Source: Pseudomonas sp. Leaf48
GTDB lineage: Bacteria; Pseudomonadota; Gammaproteobacteria; Pseudomonadales; Pseudomonadaceae
Direction: 5' to 3'
NCBI RefSeq assembly: GCF_001421885.1
Contig: NZ_LMLH01000031.1
Coordinates: 64,436-128,435 of the forward strand
Length of the DNA stretch: 64,000 nucleotides
Shown in pieces: positions 42,129 to 51,593 of this stretch. The notes below the pieces were generated by a model that ran no database searches, was not told the origin of the DNA, and worked only from the letters and a program-made list of their open reading frames with translations. The position numbers and the translations under genes were made by a program. Position 1 is the first letter of the stretch. Each line of letters opens with the position of its first letter.

Positions 42129-42956
42129 TCAGCTCGCCTGTGGCATCTCGCCGTTGGCCAGTCGTTTGTTGATGTCGGCGATCACTTGCGGCAGGTCGGT
42201 GATGGTGTCGATCATGTAGTGCGGGCGCGAGCCTTCGAACAGGGCGTGGATGCGCTTGCGTTCACTGTCCAGGGTGTCGCTGGCCAGGGCGCGATAACCT
42301 TCGTAATCCAGGCCCAGGGCGTTGCCCGAGCAAATCAGCGCCACGGTCCACATGCCCGCACGGCGACCTTCGAGAATGCCCGGCACGGTGTCGTCAATTT
42401 TCACGCAGGCGGCGACGTCATCAATGCCCAGGGCGATGACGTTGGCCAGCGCCTGGGCCGGCCATGGGCGGCCGTTCGGCACTTCGTCGGTGGCAACCAC
42501 GTGATCGGCCACGTAACCGTTGGTGGCAGCCAGCTCGACCACTTTGTCCATGACCTGTTTCGGATAGCCGGAGCACGAACCGATCTTGATCCCTTGCTGG
42601 CGCAGGTTGGCGATGGTCTCCAAAGCACCGGGAATCAGTGCCGAATGCTCGGCGATCTTTTCGATCTGCAGCGGCATGAAGCGCTGGTAGATGGCGGTGA
42701 CGTCATCGTCGGTCGGCGTGCGACCGAACACCTTGCGGTAACGCTCGGCGACCTGTGGCTGGTCGCATAGGGTACGGATGTGATCCCACTTGCCCATGCC
42801 CATCGGGCCACGGGCTTCTTCAATAGACACCTGGACGTCGAACTCGGCGAAGGCTTCGACGAAAATCTGGGTCGGGGCGAAGGAGCCGAAGTCGACGACG
42901 GTGCCGGCCCAGTCGAGGATGGCGGCCTGGAGTTTGGTTGGGTTGGTGTAGTTCAT
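42129..42956 (-). CDS. phnX: phosphonoacetaldehyde hydrolase
   Basis: A 275-residue HAD-superfamily phosphonatase. The nucleophile motif is LDWAGT with Asp15, and the Schiff-base lysine is Lys56 in MGMGKWDHI, both family-defining. C-terminal CVKIDDTVPGILEGRRAGMWTV matches the metal-binding motif. It hydrolyses phosphonoacetaldehyde from PhnW to acetaldehyde and phosphate. Start 42956 gives the standard length. A REPIN separates it from phnW. Confidence 0.95.
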   Translation of the reverse strand: MNYTNPTKLQAAILDWAGTVVDFGSFAPTQIFVEAFAEFDVQVSIEEARGPMGMGKWDHIRTLCDQPQVAERYRKVFGRTPTDDDVTAIYQRFMPLQIEKIAEHSALIPGALETIANLRQQGIKIGSCSGYPKQVMDKVVELAATNGYVADHVVATDEVPNGRPWPAQALANVIALGIDDVAACVKIDDTVPGILEGRRAGMWTVALICSGNALGLDYEGYRALASDTLDSERKRIHALFEGSRPHYMIDTITDLPQVIADINKRLANGEMPQAS

Positions 42957-43000
42957 AGTGATAGATCCTGTGGCAACTGGCGGATAGGGAGCTGCTTTGG

Positions 43001-43088
43001 GTGGGAGCGGGCTTGCTCGCGAAAGCGGACTGACATTCAAAATTGATGTCGACTGATACACCGCCTTCGCGAGCAAGCCCGCTCCCAC
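43001..43088. repeat. REPIN in the phnW-phnX intergenic space
   Basis: Inverted copies GTGGGAGCGGGCTTGCTCGC (43001-43028 with flank) and complement (43061-43088), inside the phnWX unit, so it could set differential mRNA stability of the two genes. Confidence 0.8.
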
Positions 43089-43107
43089 AGGGGGATTGCG
43101 GTGTTGA

Positions 43108-44217
43108 TCAGATTTCGAGGACTTCCATCTCGCTCAGCACTTGCGCCACCGCCGCCACCGCTTCGCGCATTTGCGCCGGAGTGACATGGCCGATGCAGCC
43201 GACGCGGAAGGTTTCGACCTGGGTCAGCTTGCCGGGGTAGAGGATGTAACCCTTGGCCTTGACCCGTTCGTAGAATTCCTTGAACTGATAGCGCGGATCT
43301 TTCGGTGCATGGAAGGTGGCAATGATCGGCGCCTGAATGGCGGCCGGCAGGAAGCTGCGCAAGCCGAGCTTGCTCATTTCTTCCATCAGCGCCTGACAGT
43401 TGGCGGCGTAACGCCGATGCCGGGCCGGCAAGCCACCTTCTTCGTTGTATTGCAGCAGGGCTTCGTGCAGCGCAGCGACCACATGGGTCGGCGGGGTGAA
43501 GCGCCACTGACCGGTCCTGGCCATGTAGCTGTGCTGGTCATGCAGGTCCATCGCCAGGGAATGCGAGTTGCCGGCGGCGCTGGCCAGGGACTCCTTGCGA
43601 GCGAAGACAAAACCCATCCCCGGCACGCCCTCCAGGCATTTGCCCGAGGCCGCGATCAGCGCGTCGAACGGCACCTGTTGCGCATCCACCGGCAGTGCGC
43701 CGAATGAGCTCATGGCATCGATGATCAGGCGCTTGCCATGGCGCGCAATCACCTGGGCAATTTCCGGCAGCGGGTTGAGGATGCCGGTGCTGGTTTCGCA
43801 ATGAATCAGCGCGACATGAGTAATGCCTGGGTCGGCTCGCAGCAGGCGATCGACGTCGTTGGCGGTGGTGGGTTCGTCCTCGGCGGTTTCGAAGGTACTG
43901 AACGAGCGGCCGAGCACGTCACAGATTTTCGCCAGGCGCTTGCCGTAGGCGCCGTTGATCAATACGAGGATTTTGCCGTCGCGCGGCACCAGGGTGCCGA
44001 TCGCCGCTTCGACGGCGAAGGTGCCGCTGCCTTGCAGGGGCACGCAGTGGTGGCTGGCGGCGCCGTTGATGATCGCCAGCAGCTGTTCACAGAGGCTGGC
44101 GGTCAGTTGATTGAAGCGGTCATCCCATGAACCCCAGTCCACCATCATAGCCTGGCGGGTGCGGGCCGATGTGGTCAACGGGCCGGGGGTGAGCAGGATA
44201 GGTTCGGCAGTACTCAT
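43108..44217 (-). CDS. phnW: 2-aminoethylphosphonate--pyruvate transaminase
   Basis: A 369-residue class V aminotransferase. The start LLTPGPLTTSARTRQAMM, the MSSFGALPVD block and the PLP lysine Lys193 in ASGKCLEGVPG are the PhnW pattern. It converts 2-AEP and pyruvate to phosphonoacetaldehyde and alanine. Divergent from a LysR regulator at 44327, the usual arrangement. Confidence 0.95.
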   Translation of the reverse strand: MSTAEPILLTPGPLTTSARTRQAMMVDWGSWDDRFNQLTASLCEQLLAIINGAASHHCVPLQGSGTFAVEAAIGTLVPRDGKILVLINGAYGKRLAKICDVLGRSFSTFETAEDEPTTANDVDRLLRADPGITHVALIHCETSTGILNPLPEIAQVIARHGKRLIIDAMSSFGALPVDAQQVPFDALIAASGKCLEGVPGMGFVFARKESLASAAGNSHSLAMDLHDQHSYMARTGQWRFTPPTHVVAALHEALLQYNEEGGLPARHRRYAANCQALMEEMSKLGLRSFLPAAIQAPIIATFHAPKDPRYQFKEFYERVKAKGYILYPGKLTQVETFRVGCIGHVTPAQMREAVAAVAQVLSEMEVLEI

Positions 44218-44258
44218 TCTCGTGTCCTCGCAATCGATGGGATGAAGCTACGGGGCTT

Positions 44259-44270
44259 AAATTGCAATTT
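44259..44270. promoter_or_regulatory. possible LysR operator palindrome between phnW and lysR
   Basis: Perfect 12-bp palindrome AAATTGCAATTT in the 109-base divergent intergenic region, followed by a second AT-rich CAAT...ATTG pair. LysR-type sites are often of this type. Confidence 0.45.
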
Positions 44271-44326
44271 GCCGTGCTATCAATCAAATTGTTTATTGTT
44301 ATGCCAACCATCAGTGAGGCTTATTC

Positions 44327-45190
44327 ATGAACCTGTTTCAGCTGCGCGCCTTCGATGCCGTGGCCCGCGAGGGCAGCTTTACCAGGGCGGCCGCACGCCT
44401 GTTCATCAGCCAGCCAGCCGTCACCGGGCACATCAAGGCCCTGGAGGAGCACTACCAGATCACCCTGTTGCGCCGCACCGCGCGACGGGTGGAGTTGACG
44501 GAGGAGGGCACCAAACTGGCGGCAATCACCCGGGCGATGTTCGGCCTGGCCGAGGAGGCACAGGTGATGCTGGAGGCCAACCGGCAATTGTTGACCGGGC
44601 GCCTGGAAGTGGCCGCGGACGGCCCGCACATGGTCATGCCGATGCTCGCCAGCCTGCGTGCGCGTTATCCGGGGATCACGGTGAACCTGCGCCTGGGCAA
44701 TGCCCAGGAAACCCTGGCCGCGCTACTGTCCGAACATGCCGACGTGGCGGTGCTGACCGAGGTCGAGCCGCGCAAGGGTTTGCATCTGCAACCCCTGAGC
44801 GAGTCACGCATTTGTGCGCTGGTGCCCGAGGGTCATCCGTGGGTTCGGCGGAGCAAAGGCGTACCGCTCAAGGAGCTGGACCAGGTGATCATGGTGTTGC
44901 GCGAACCGGGTTCGATCACCCGGCGTACGTTCGATGAAGCCTGCACCGAGGCGAACGTGCATCCTCGGGTGTTGCTGGAGCTGGACAGTCGTGAAGCGGT
45001 GACCGAGGCGGTGGCAGCGGAGTTGGGTGTGGGAGTGGTGTCGTCGGTGGAGGTCAGCCACGACCCACGGGTGGCGGCGGTGCCGATCATTGGCGAGGGG
45101 TTGCTCAATCGACACATGATGGGGTGCATGGAGCGGCGCAGGGATTTGCGTTTGATTCAGGCGTTTTTCGGGTTGGCGCCTGGCAGGTAG
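44327..45190 (+). CDS. LysR-family regulator, likely of phnWX
   Basis: A 287-residue LysR regulator with an N-terminal winged HTH (FDAVAREGSFTRAAARLFISQPAVTGHIKALEE split) and a periplasmic-binding-like effector domain. It is divergent from phnW, so control of 2-AEP use is the expected role. Paralogous in style to the LysR at 45293. Ribosome site GAGG precedes ATG 44327. Confidence 0.85.
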   Translation: MNLFQLRAFDAVAREGSFTRAAARLFISQPAVTGHIKALEEHYQITLLRRTARRVELTEEGTKLAAITRAMFGLAEEAQVMLEANRQLLTGRLEVAADGPHMVMPMLASLRARYPGITVNLRLGNAQETLAALLSEHADVAVLTEVEPRKGLHLQPLSESRICALVPEGHPWVRRSKGVPLKELDQVIMVLREPGSITRRTFDEACTEANVHPRVLLELDSREAVTEAVAAELGVGVVSSVEVSHDPRVAAVPIIGEGLLNRHMMGCMERRRDLRLIQAFFGLAPGR

Positions 45191-45205
45191 ACCGCGGCGC
45201 CTGCA

Positions 45206-45278
45206 TTCGCGAGCAAGCCCGCTCCCACTGGGTTTCGTGAACACCACAGACCCCTGTGGGAGCGGGCTTGCTCGCGAA
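45206..45278. repeat. REPIN between convergent LysR genes
   Basis: TTCGCGAGCAAGCCCGCTCC (45206-45228 with flank) and its complement (45256-45278), in the reverse orientation to the pair at 43001. Confidence 0.8.
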
Positions 45279-45292
45279 GGGGACTGGCCTGC

Positions 45293-46165
45293 CTACACCA
45301 GACTCTCGCGCACCATCTGCAAAAACGTCGCCACCACCCGCCGTGAGCTTTGCTCGCGCAAGCACACCAGCGTCTCCGTCAGGCGCCGTTCGCAATCGAT
45401 GATCGGCAACGCGCAGACCCTGGAGTCGGCACCGAACTCGGCCGCAGACACCACGCCAACGCCAATCCCTACCACCACCGCCTCACGCGCTGCTTCCCGG
45501 CCTTCGACTTCAATGGCCGGGCGAATGCGAAAACCGGCGCGGGCCATTTCCTCCTCAAGGGTCTGGCGGGTCACCGAGCCGGTTTCGCGCAGCACCAGCG
45601 GGGTGTCGTCGAGGTCGGCCAGGCAAATGGATTCGCGGTTGGCCCATGGGTGATTGCGCGAAACGAACGCCACCATCGGGTCGTTGCGCAGGGGTAGCGA
45701 GATCAGGCGTTCATCGCTGACCTCACGGCCCAGCAGCGCCAGATCGGCCTGATAGTTGAACAGGCGAAACAGCGATTCATCGGTATTGCCGGTTTCGATT
45801 TTCACGCTGATCCCGGGGTAGCGATCGCAGAAGCGGGCGATCTGCGGCAGCACATGGACCGGCGCATCCACCGCCAGAATCAGGGTGCCGGTCTGCAAGG
45901 CCTGGGAGTCCTGCAGCAGTTCCTGAGCCTCGGCCTCGATCACAAACAGTCGCTGGGTGACGCTCAGCAGGCGCTCGCCGAGATCGGTCAGGCGCACCGA
46001 GCGTTTATTGCGATGGAACAACAGAACCCCGTAGCGCTCTTCAAGTTTGCGAACCTGATCGGAAATCGCCGGTTGCGTCAGAAACAGCCGTTCGGCGGCT
46101 TTGGTAAAGCTTCCATGCACCGCTACGGCATGGAAGGCTTTGAGCTGGGCGTGGGAAACCGACAT
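45293..46165 (-). CDS. LysR-family regulator
   Basis: A 290-residue LysR regulator (AVAVHGSFTKAAERLFLTQPAISDQV HTH; effector domain VHVLPQIARFCDRYPGI). ATG 46165 lies 6 bases after GGAG. Divergent from an OPA-type transporter and FAD oxidoreductase, which it probably controls. Its proximity to phnWX and the similarity to the neighbouring LysR suggest a related phosphonate function. Confidence 0.85.
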   Translation of the reverse strand: MSVSHAQLKAFHAVAVHGSFTKAAERLFLTQPAISDQVRKLEERYGVLLFHRNKRSVRLTDLGERLLSVTQRLFVIEAEAQELLQDSQALQTGTLILAVDAPVHVLPQIARFCDRYPGISVKIETGNTDESLFRLFNYQADLALLGREVSDERLISLPLRNDPMVAFVSRNHPWANRESICLADLDDTPLVLRETGSVTRQTLEEEMARAGFRIRPAIEVEGREAAREAVVVGIGVGVVSAAEFGADSRVCALPIIDCERRLTETLVCLREQSSRRVVATFLQMVRESLV

Positions 46166-46431
46166 GGGGATCTCCAGTAACAAGCTGAGCTTATATTGGA
46201 AATACGATAAATCGATTTCACTTATTAATCAGTAATTGTTTTTATCCGCCTCAGCCCCGCTGACTGCTCAGTCGAACAGCGACGGGGCCATGGGTCCGGG
46301 CGTGCATCAAGGGACTCATCTGACCGGTATCCGCCACAGGGACAAGGCGATATCGCAGTGCTCAACAATAAAAACACAGGCGTTTTCTACCAATTCTGCC
46401 GGCACACTCACACCCTGAGGTCAGAACCACA
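46166..46431. promoter_or_regulatory. divergent intergenic region between LysR and transporter
   Basis: 266 bases without a gene. AT-rich near 46185-46240, with a 10-bp palindrome AAATCGATTT (46209-46218) and a neighbouring GATAAATCGATTTCACTTA stretch, plausible as the LysR site and overlapping promoters. Confidence 0.4.
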
Positions 46432-47757
46432 ATGAACAAGCACATCGGCACCATCAAGCGTTGGCGCGTGCAGATCTTCGCGATTACCTGGCTCGCCTAC
46501 GCCGCTTTCTACTTCACCCGCAAAGCCTTCTCCGTCGCCAAACTCGGCATTGCCGAAGACCCGACGTTCATGCTCGACAAAATGACCATGGCCAACCTCG
46601 ATGCCATCTACCTTGCCGCTTACGCCATCGGCCAATTCACCTGGGGCATCCTGGCCGACCGTTTCGGTCCGCGGGTGGTGGTGCTCGGCGGATTGCTGAT
46701 TTCCGCAGTGGCGGCGCTGGTCATGGGCAGCTTCGCAACGGTGCCGATCTTCGCCACCTGCATGCTGATTCAAGGCCTGGCGCAATCGACTGGCTGGTCG
46801 GGATTGTGCAAGAACCTTGGGAGTTTTTTTCCCTCCGAGCAGCGTGGGCGAGTCCTGGGCTTGTGGAGCTCCTGCTACGCCTTTGGCGGCCTGGTGGCAT
46901 CGCCGTTCGCCGGCTGGTGGGCGTACACCTTGATGGGCACCTGGCACGCGGCGTTCATTTCCAGCGCGGCGGTGGTTGGTGTGGTGGCCGTGCTGTTTTT
47001 CTTTTTGCAACGCAACAAACCGCAGGACGTAGGCTTGCCCGCGGTGGAGCCGGAGTCTGAGCTGAGCGCCGAAGAGGCCTATGCCCAAAGCAGGATCAGC
47101 GTCCTGGAGCCCTTGAAGGAAATCCTGCGCAACCGCACAGTGCTGGTGCTGGGCCTGGCGTACTTCATGCTCAAGCCGGCGCGTTACGCGATTCTGCTGT
47201 GGGGCCCGGTGATCGTCTTCGAACAGATGCCCTCGGTCGGCAAGGTCGGTGCGGCGATCATTCCGACTTCGTTCGAACTGGCCGGACTGCTCGGGCCGAT
47301 CCTGATCGGCCTGGCTTCGGACAAACTGTTCGGCGCCCGACGCATGCCGGCGTGCGTGATCAGCCTGTTGGCGCTGACCCTGACGCTGGCGCTGTTCATG
47401 GCCGCCCTGCATACCGGCAGCGTGCTGTTGGTGGTGGTGCTGCTGTTCGTCATGGGCCTGACTCTTTACGGCCCGGATTCGATGATCAGCGGCTCGGCCG
47501 CCATCGATTTCGGCAAGGCCAAGGCCGGTGCTACCGCAGCGGGATTCGTCAACGGCTGTGGCTCGGTCGGGGCGGTACTCGGTGGGTTGCTTCCGGGCTA
47601 CTTCGACTCGGTCACGGTATTCATCGTCTTCGCCGGCTGCGCCATGTTCTCGGCGCTGGTGCTGATTCCGCACTGGAACAGCCGCCCGGGCGGCCTGCGG
47701 ACCAACTATCCGTTCGTGCCCAACCGGGCAATGACGATCAAACCCCTGCGTACCTGA
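46432..47757 (+). CDS. MFS transporter, organophosphate:phosphate antiporter (GlpT/UhpT) family
   Basis: A 441-residue MFS protein with about 12 transmembrane segments. The N-terminal WLAYAAFYFTRKAFSVAK with the conserved FTRK is the OPA-family signature of GlpT, UhpT and UhpC. Given phnWX nearby and the FAD enzyme after it, uptake of a phosphonate such as 2-AEP or a derivative is a reasonable inference, though not proven. ATG follows GAGG; the FAD enzyme gene begins 70 bases after. Confidence 0.83.
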   Translation: MNKHIGTIKRWRVQIFAITWLAYAAFYFTRKAFSVAKLGIAEDPTFMLDKMTMANLDAIYLAAYAIGQFTWGILADRFGPRVVVLGGLLISAVAALVMGSFATVPIFATCMLIQGLAQSTGWSGLCKNLGSFFPSEQRGRVLGLWSSCYAFGGLVASPFAGWWAYTLMGTWHAAFISSAAVVGVVAVLFFFLQRNKPQDVGLPAVEPESELSAEEAYAQSRISVLEPLKEILRNRTVLVLGLAYFMLKPARYAILLWGPVIVFEQMPSVGKVGAAIIPTSFELAGLLGPILIGLASDKLFGARRMPACVISLLALTLTLALFMAALHTGSVLLVVVLLFVMGLTLYGPDSMISGSAAIDFGKAKAGATAAGFVNGCGSVGAVLGGLLPGYFDSVTVFIVFAGCAMFSALVLIPHWNSRPGGLRTNYPFVPNRAMTIKPLRT

Positions 47758-47827
47758 ATCCTGCCTCCTCGCGGCCTGTTGCGCCTGCGGCGGGCTGGCG
47801 TGTGGGCCACTGACTGGAGATTGACCC

Positions 47828-49219
47828 ATGAGACCCTTTTGGCTGGAGCAGGCCCTGAAGGCTGAATCAACCGAAACCTGCGCGCCACTGCAAGGCGACA
47901 GCCGCGCCGACGTGTGCATCGTCGGTGGCGGTTACACCGGGTTGTGGACCGCGATCATGCTCAAGCAACAGAACCCCGAACTGGACGTTTTGCTGATCGA
48001 AGCGGACATCTGCGGCTCCGGGGCCAGTGGCCGCAATGGCGGTTGTGCGCTGTCGTGGTCGGCCAAGTATTTCACCCTTGAGCGCTTGTTCGGCGTTGAG
48101 GAGGCAGTGCGCCTGGTCAAGGAGTCCGAACGCAGCATCCATGCCATCGGCGCCTTCTGCGAACAGTATCAAGTGGACGCCGACTACCGGCTCGACGGGA
48201 CGCTCTACACCGCGACCAACCGCGCGCAATGCGGCTCGACCGATGCGGTGATCGCGGCCCTGGAACGCCATGGCATCAACTCGTTCACCCAGCGGCCGGT
48301 GGCCGATGTGCAGCGCATGGCCGGTTCCAGCAAACATCTTGAGGGCTGGTTTTCCCCGGCGGCCGCCAGTGTTCAGCCGGGCAAACTGGTGCGCGGGTTA
48401 CGCCGGGTCGCCCTGCAACTGGGGGTGCGGATTCATGAAAATACAGCAATGACCGGGCTGGAAGAAGGCCGCCCGGCAGGGATACAAACTCCGCACGGCA
48501 CTGTTCGCGCCGACCGGGTGGTGCTGGCGATGAACGCCTGGATGGCCCGGGCGTTCCCGCAGTTCGAGCGCAGCGTGGCGATCGTTTCCAGTGACATGCT
48601 GATCACCGAGCCACGGCCTGAGTTGCTCGACGAAATCGGCTTGACCAGCGGAGTCACGGTGCTCGATTCGCGAATTTTCGTGCACTACTACCACAACACT
48701 CCGGACGGCCGGATCATGCTCGGCAAGGGCGGCAATACCTTCGCCTACGGCGGGCGCATGCTGCCGGTGTTCGATCAGCCATCGCCCTACGCCGGCCTGT
48801 TGCAGCACAGCCTGGCGGATTTCTTCCCGGCCTTTGCCGAGGTCAAGGTTGAGTCGACCTGGAACGGCCCGTCGGATCGCTCGGTGACCGGGTTGCCGTT
48901 TTTCGGGCAGATGAGCGCCAGTGGCAACGTGTTCTATGGTTTCGGCTATTCCGGCAGCGGTGTCGGGCCGTGCCACATGGGCGGGCAGATTCTCGCGTCG
49001 ATGGTCCAGGGGCTGGACAACCCCTGGACTCGCTCGCCATTGATCAACGGGCCGCTGGGCTTCTTTCCGCCGGAGCCGATTCGTTACCTCGGCTCGTTGA
49101 TGGTGCGCAACGCCATCCGCCGCAAGGAGCGCGCCGAGGATCGCGGGCACCGGCCACGGCACCTTGATGTGCGTCTGGCGAAGTTCGCGGCGGCGGCGGG
49201 CAAGGCCGACAAAGGCTGA
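47828..49219 (+). CDS. FAD-dependent amine oxidoreductase (DAO family), phosphonate-associated
   Basis: A 463-residue D-amino-acid-oxidase-fold flavoprotein: GGGYTGL dinucleotide motif at residues 33-39, SGASGRNGG shortly after, and a C-terminal FYGFGYSGSGVG. Similar DadA-like FAD enzymes sit in 2-AEP clusters of Pseudomonas (PbfD-type), where they oxidise N-alkylated 2-AEP. The sequence alone does not give the substrate. It follows the OPA transporter and converges on the vgrG-like gene with a 3-base gap. Confidence 0.8.
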   Translation: MRPFWLEQALKAESTETCAPLQGDSRADVCIVGGGYTGLWTAIMLKQQNPELDVLLIEADICGSGASGRNGGCALSWSAKYFTLERLFGVEEAVRLVKESERSIHAIGAFCEQYQVDADYRLDGTLYTATNRAQCGSTDAVIAALERHGINSFTQRPVADVQRMAGSSKHLEGWFSPAAASVQPGKLVRGLRRVALQLGVRIHENTAMTGLEEGRPAGIQTPHGTVRADRVVLAMNAWMARAFPQFERSVAIVSSDMLITEPRPELLDEIGLTSGVTVLDSRIFVHYYHNTPDGRIMLGKGGNTFAYGGRMLPVFDQPSPYAGLLQHSLADFFPAFAEVKVESTWNGPSDRSVTGLPFFGQMSASGNVFYGFGYSGSGVGPCHMGGQILASMVQGLDNPWTRSPLINGPLGFFPPEPIRYLGSLMVRNAIRRKERAEDRGHRPRHLDVRLAKFAAAAGKADKG

Positions 49220-49222
49220 GGC

Positions 49223-50644
49223 TCAAGGCGTGAGATCCGAGCGATTGACCAGCCAGTCGAGCAGCAGGCCGGTATCGCCGGCTGGCTCCCGAGGGCGGGA
49301 GGGTCGAGGTTGCTCGGGGTGGCCCATGACTGCACAGAGCACCGGGCGATCCGGGTCGCAGTCGAGAAAACTGACCAGCACATCGCTGCCGGCCACAGGC
49401 AATCGGGCCGGATCGATCCGGGTGTCTGCGCAAGCCAGTGCTACCTGTAGCCACAGACCGCAAGGCTCGTCTGCCGCCGTTTGCGACGGCCATAGGTTCA
49501 CCTCGATTCGGCCGCGATCATCCAGCACTGGGGGAAGCCCGGAAAGGCCGCATATCCGGGCGGGCTGAAAACCGGGAACGCTTGGGCGTCGCTGGTTGAG
49601 CGGTGGCCGGAAGGCGGTCGACCAGGGGATGGCGCTGAACTGGTTAAAGTATTGCGGGGTCATGCTCGCGCAGTCTTCGGCGAGTATCGACGGCTGCCTG
49701 CCCTCATGGCGGTTCTCGGTAATCAACCATTGGTCGTTGAAATGACCCAAGGGGTGTTCGCTGACCTGGATGATCCGGGCGCTGGTCAGGGCCGGGTGAT
49801 TGCTGCGGCCGTTTAGCTGCTGCTGTCGGCAGCGCAGCCGCTCCAGTTTGCGCCGGCTGAGCTGCTCAGGATGCGGCTGTCGGGCAGGGCGATGCAGCGG
49901 CGCCGTCACGCCAATGGATTGATTGGCTGCGCCGTCACCGGGGGTCGATGCACCACGGTTGCTGGCATCCGCACGAGCGGGGATCGGCGGTGAGTCATGG
50001 CGCTGGTACAACTCTGTGATGACCGGCCCGTCGACGTTATCCGCCAGTGCGTCGTGATAAGGCACTATCAAGGGTTCCTGGGGGAAGCTCAGGCTGTCAT
50101 CGGCCAGGACCAGCACATGCCCATCACGCTGATGTTCGAAGTGATAGTGGATGCCTTCTTCTTCGCACAGCCGTTGCAGCAGAGCCAGATCGGTTTCGTC
50201 GTACTGGATGCAAAAAGGTCGGAAGGGGTAATGCCCGGTCGTCAATTCAAAGCGGTAACTGGTGACGGGCAAGCCGTTATCCTCCAATAGTTGACGCAGG
50301 ATCATCGGCACATTCAGGTCGCGAAAGATGCGCCGGCGACACTGTTGTTCCAGTGCTTGCAGGCGCGGCACCAGAACCAGCTTGTAAGCCACCCGATGCG
50401 CGCCACGGTGCGCCTGACCAACACTGTGCAAAACGCCATGTATGCCCTGGCCCTGGCCAAAATCAAGATAGGCGGGTTGGTACAGCAATTGTTCGGGGGG
50501 GATTGCCGGTGTCAGGTCAATCGCGTCGATGTCGAATCGAAAAGGCTGGTTGAGGGCTTCGAGGCCACTGAACCGCACCACCTGCAAACTCAAGTCGACG
50601 TCGAGCAGCGTCAGGGTGAAAGGACTTTCCTTGTCATTTTGCAT
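49223..50644 (-). CDS. short VgrG-like protein (type VI tip family)
   Basis: A 473-residue protein of the VgrG/gp27-gp5 family. The N-terminal part shows FTLTLLDVDLSLQVVRFSGLEALNQPFRFD, LQRLCEEEGIHYHFEH and the later gp5-OB-like segment (RGRIEVNLWPSQ). It ends without the long beta-helical needle or effector extension of full VgrG (600+ residues). The start at 50644 is preferred by similarity to the VgrG N-terminus, although no strong ribosome site is visible and the frame is open upstream (ATG 50701). No other T6SS genes are in the window, so it is an orphan. Confidence 0.65.
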   Translation of the reverse strand: MQNDKESPFTLTLLDVDLSLQVVRFSGLEALNQPFRFDIDAIDLTPAIPPEQLLYQPAYLDFGQGQGIHGVLHSVGQAHRGAHRVAYKLVLVPRLQALEQQCRRRIFRDLNVPMILRQLLEDNGLPVTSYRFELTTGHYPFRPFCIQYDETDLALLQRLCEEEGIHYHFEHQRDGHVLVLADDSLSFPQEPLIVPYHDALADNVDGPVITELYQRHDSPPIPARADASNRGASTPGDGAANQSIGVTAPLHRPARQPHPEQLSRRKLERLRCRQQQLNGRSNHPALTSARIIQVSEHPLGHFNDQWLITENRHEGRQPSILAEDCASMTPQYFNQFSAIPWSTAFRPPLNQRRPSVPGFQPARICGLSGLPPVLDDRGRIEVNLWPSQTAADEPCGLWLQVALACADTRIDPARLPVAGSDVLVSFLDCDPDRPVLCAVMGHPEQPRPSRPREPAGDTGLLLDWLVNRSDLTP

Positions 50645-50859
50645 CGCGCAGGCCACTGCTATGGAATTGGACGCTGAGGGTACGAAACCACGGTTCGTCA
50701 TAGTCACCGCAAAACGTCTTTTCAGAATCGTCCTACAACAGCTGGTGAAGATGTCGATGCAAGTCGGAATTTTTGGTCGATTGCCAACTTTAGGCCGTAT
50801 AAACTTGCGCAAAGCGTCGGCCAATAGATGTTTCGGCGCCACAGATAAGAGAGTGAGTA

Positions 50860-51564
50860 ATGGGCGCACAGTGGAAAGTTAAACACAAAGAAGCGGCAGC
50901 CAATGCCAAGGGCAAGATCTTCGGCAAACTGGTGAAGGAAATCACCATTGCTGCGCGCAACGGCGCTGATATCTCGACCAACGCGCATTTGCGCCTGGTG
51001 GTTGAACAGGCCAAGAAAGCTTCGATGCCCAAGGAAACACTGGACCGTGCCATCAAGAAGGGCGCGGGCCTGCTGGGCGAAACCGTGCAATACCATCGCG
51101 TGACCTATGAAGGGTTCGCCCCGCATCAGGTGCCATTGATCGTTGAGTGTGTAACCGACAACATAAACCGCACCGTTGCTGAAATCCGTGTCGCGTTCCG
51201 CAAGGGCCAGTTGGGGGCTTCCGGTTCGGTGGCCTGGGACTTCAACCATGTTGGCATGATCGAAGCCTCGCCTGACACGCCGGACGCCGATCCGGAAATG
51301 GCCGCCATCGAGGCCGGTGCCCAGGACTTCGAGCCGGGCGAAGACGGCGCCACCCTGTTCCTGACCGAGCCTACGGATCTGGACGCGGTACAGAAAGCCC
51401 TGCCGGAACAAGGCTTCACCGTGCTCTCGGCGAAACTGGGCTACCAGCCGAAAAACCCGGTCAGCGGCCTGAGCGATGAACAGATGGCTGAAGTCGAGGC
51501 GTTTCTTGAAGGTCTCGACAACCACGATGACGTGCAGGACATGTTTGTCGGGTTGGCGGGTTAA
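50860..51564 (+). CDS. YebC/PmpR-family protein
   Basis: A 234-residue YebC/TACO1 family protein (GAQWKVKHKEAAANAKGKIFGKLVKEITIAAR at the N-terminus; GASGSVAWDF in the middle). Members bind DNA as regulators (PmpR) or help ribosomes translate proline-rich stretches. The KHKEAA variant marks the YebC2/PmpR-like subgroup. Divergent from the vgrG-like gene. Confidence 0.93.
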   Translation: MGAQWKVKHKEAAANAKGKIFGKLVKEITIAARNGADISTNAHLRLVVEQAKKASMPKETLDRAIKKGAGLLGETVQYHRVTYEGFAPHQVPLIVECVTDNINRTVAEIRVAFRKGQLGASGSVAWDFNHVGMIEASPDTPDADPEMAAIEAGAQDFEPGEDGATLFLTEPTDLDAVQKALPEQGFTVLSAKLGYQPKNPVSGLSDEQMAEVEAFLEGLDNHDDVQDMFVGLAG

Positions 51565-51593
51565 GCCCAAGTGCTTTTTTGATCTGGGCAGTG

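Noticed and set aside
41198..45278. CRISPR-like repeats
   Set aside because: The repeated units are inverted REP pairs in separate intergenic regions, without regular spacers or cas genes.
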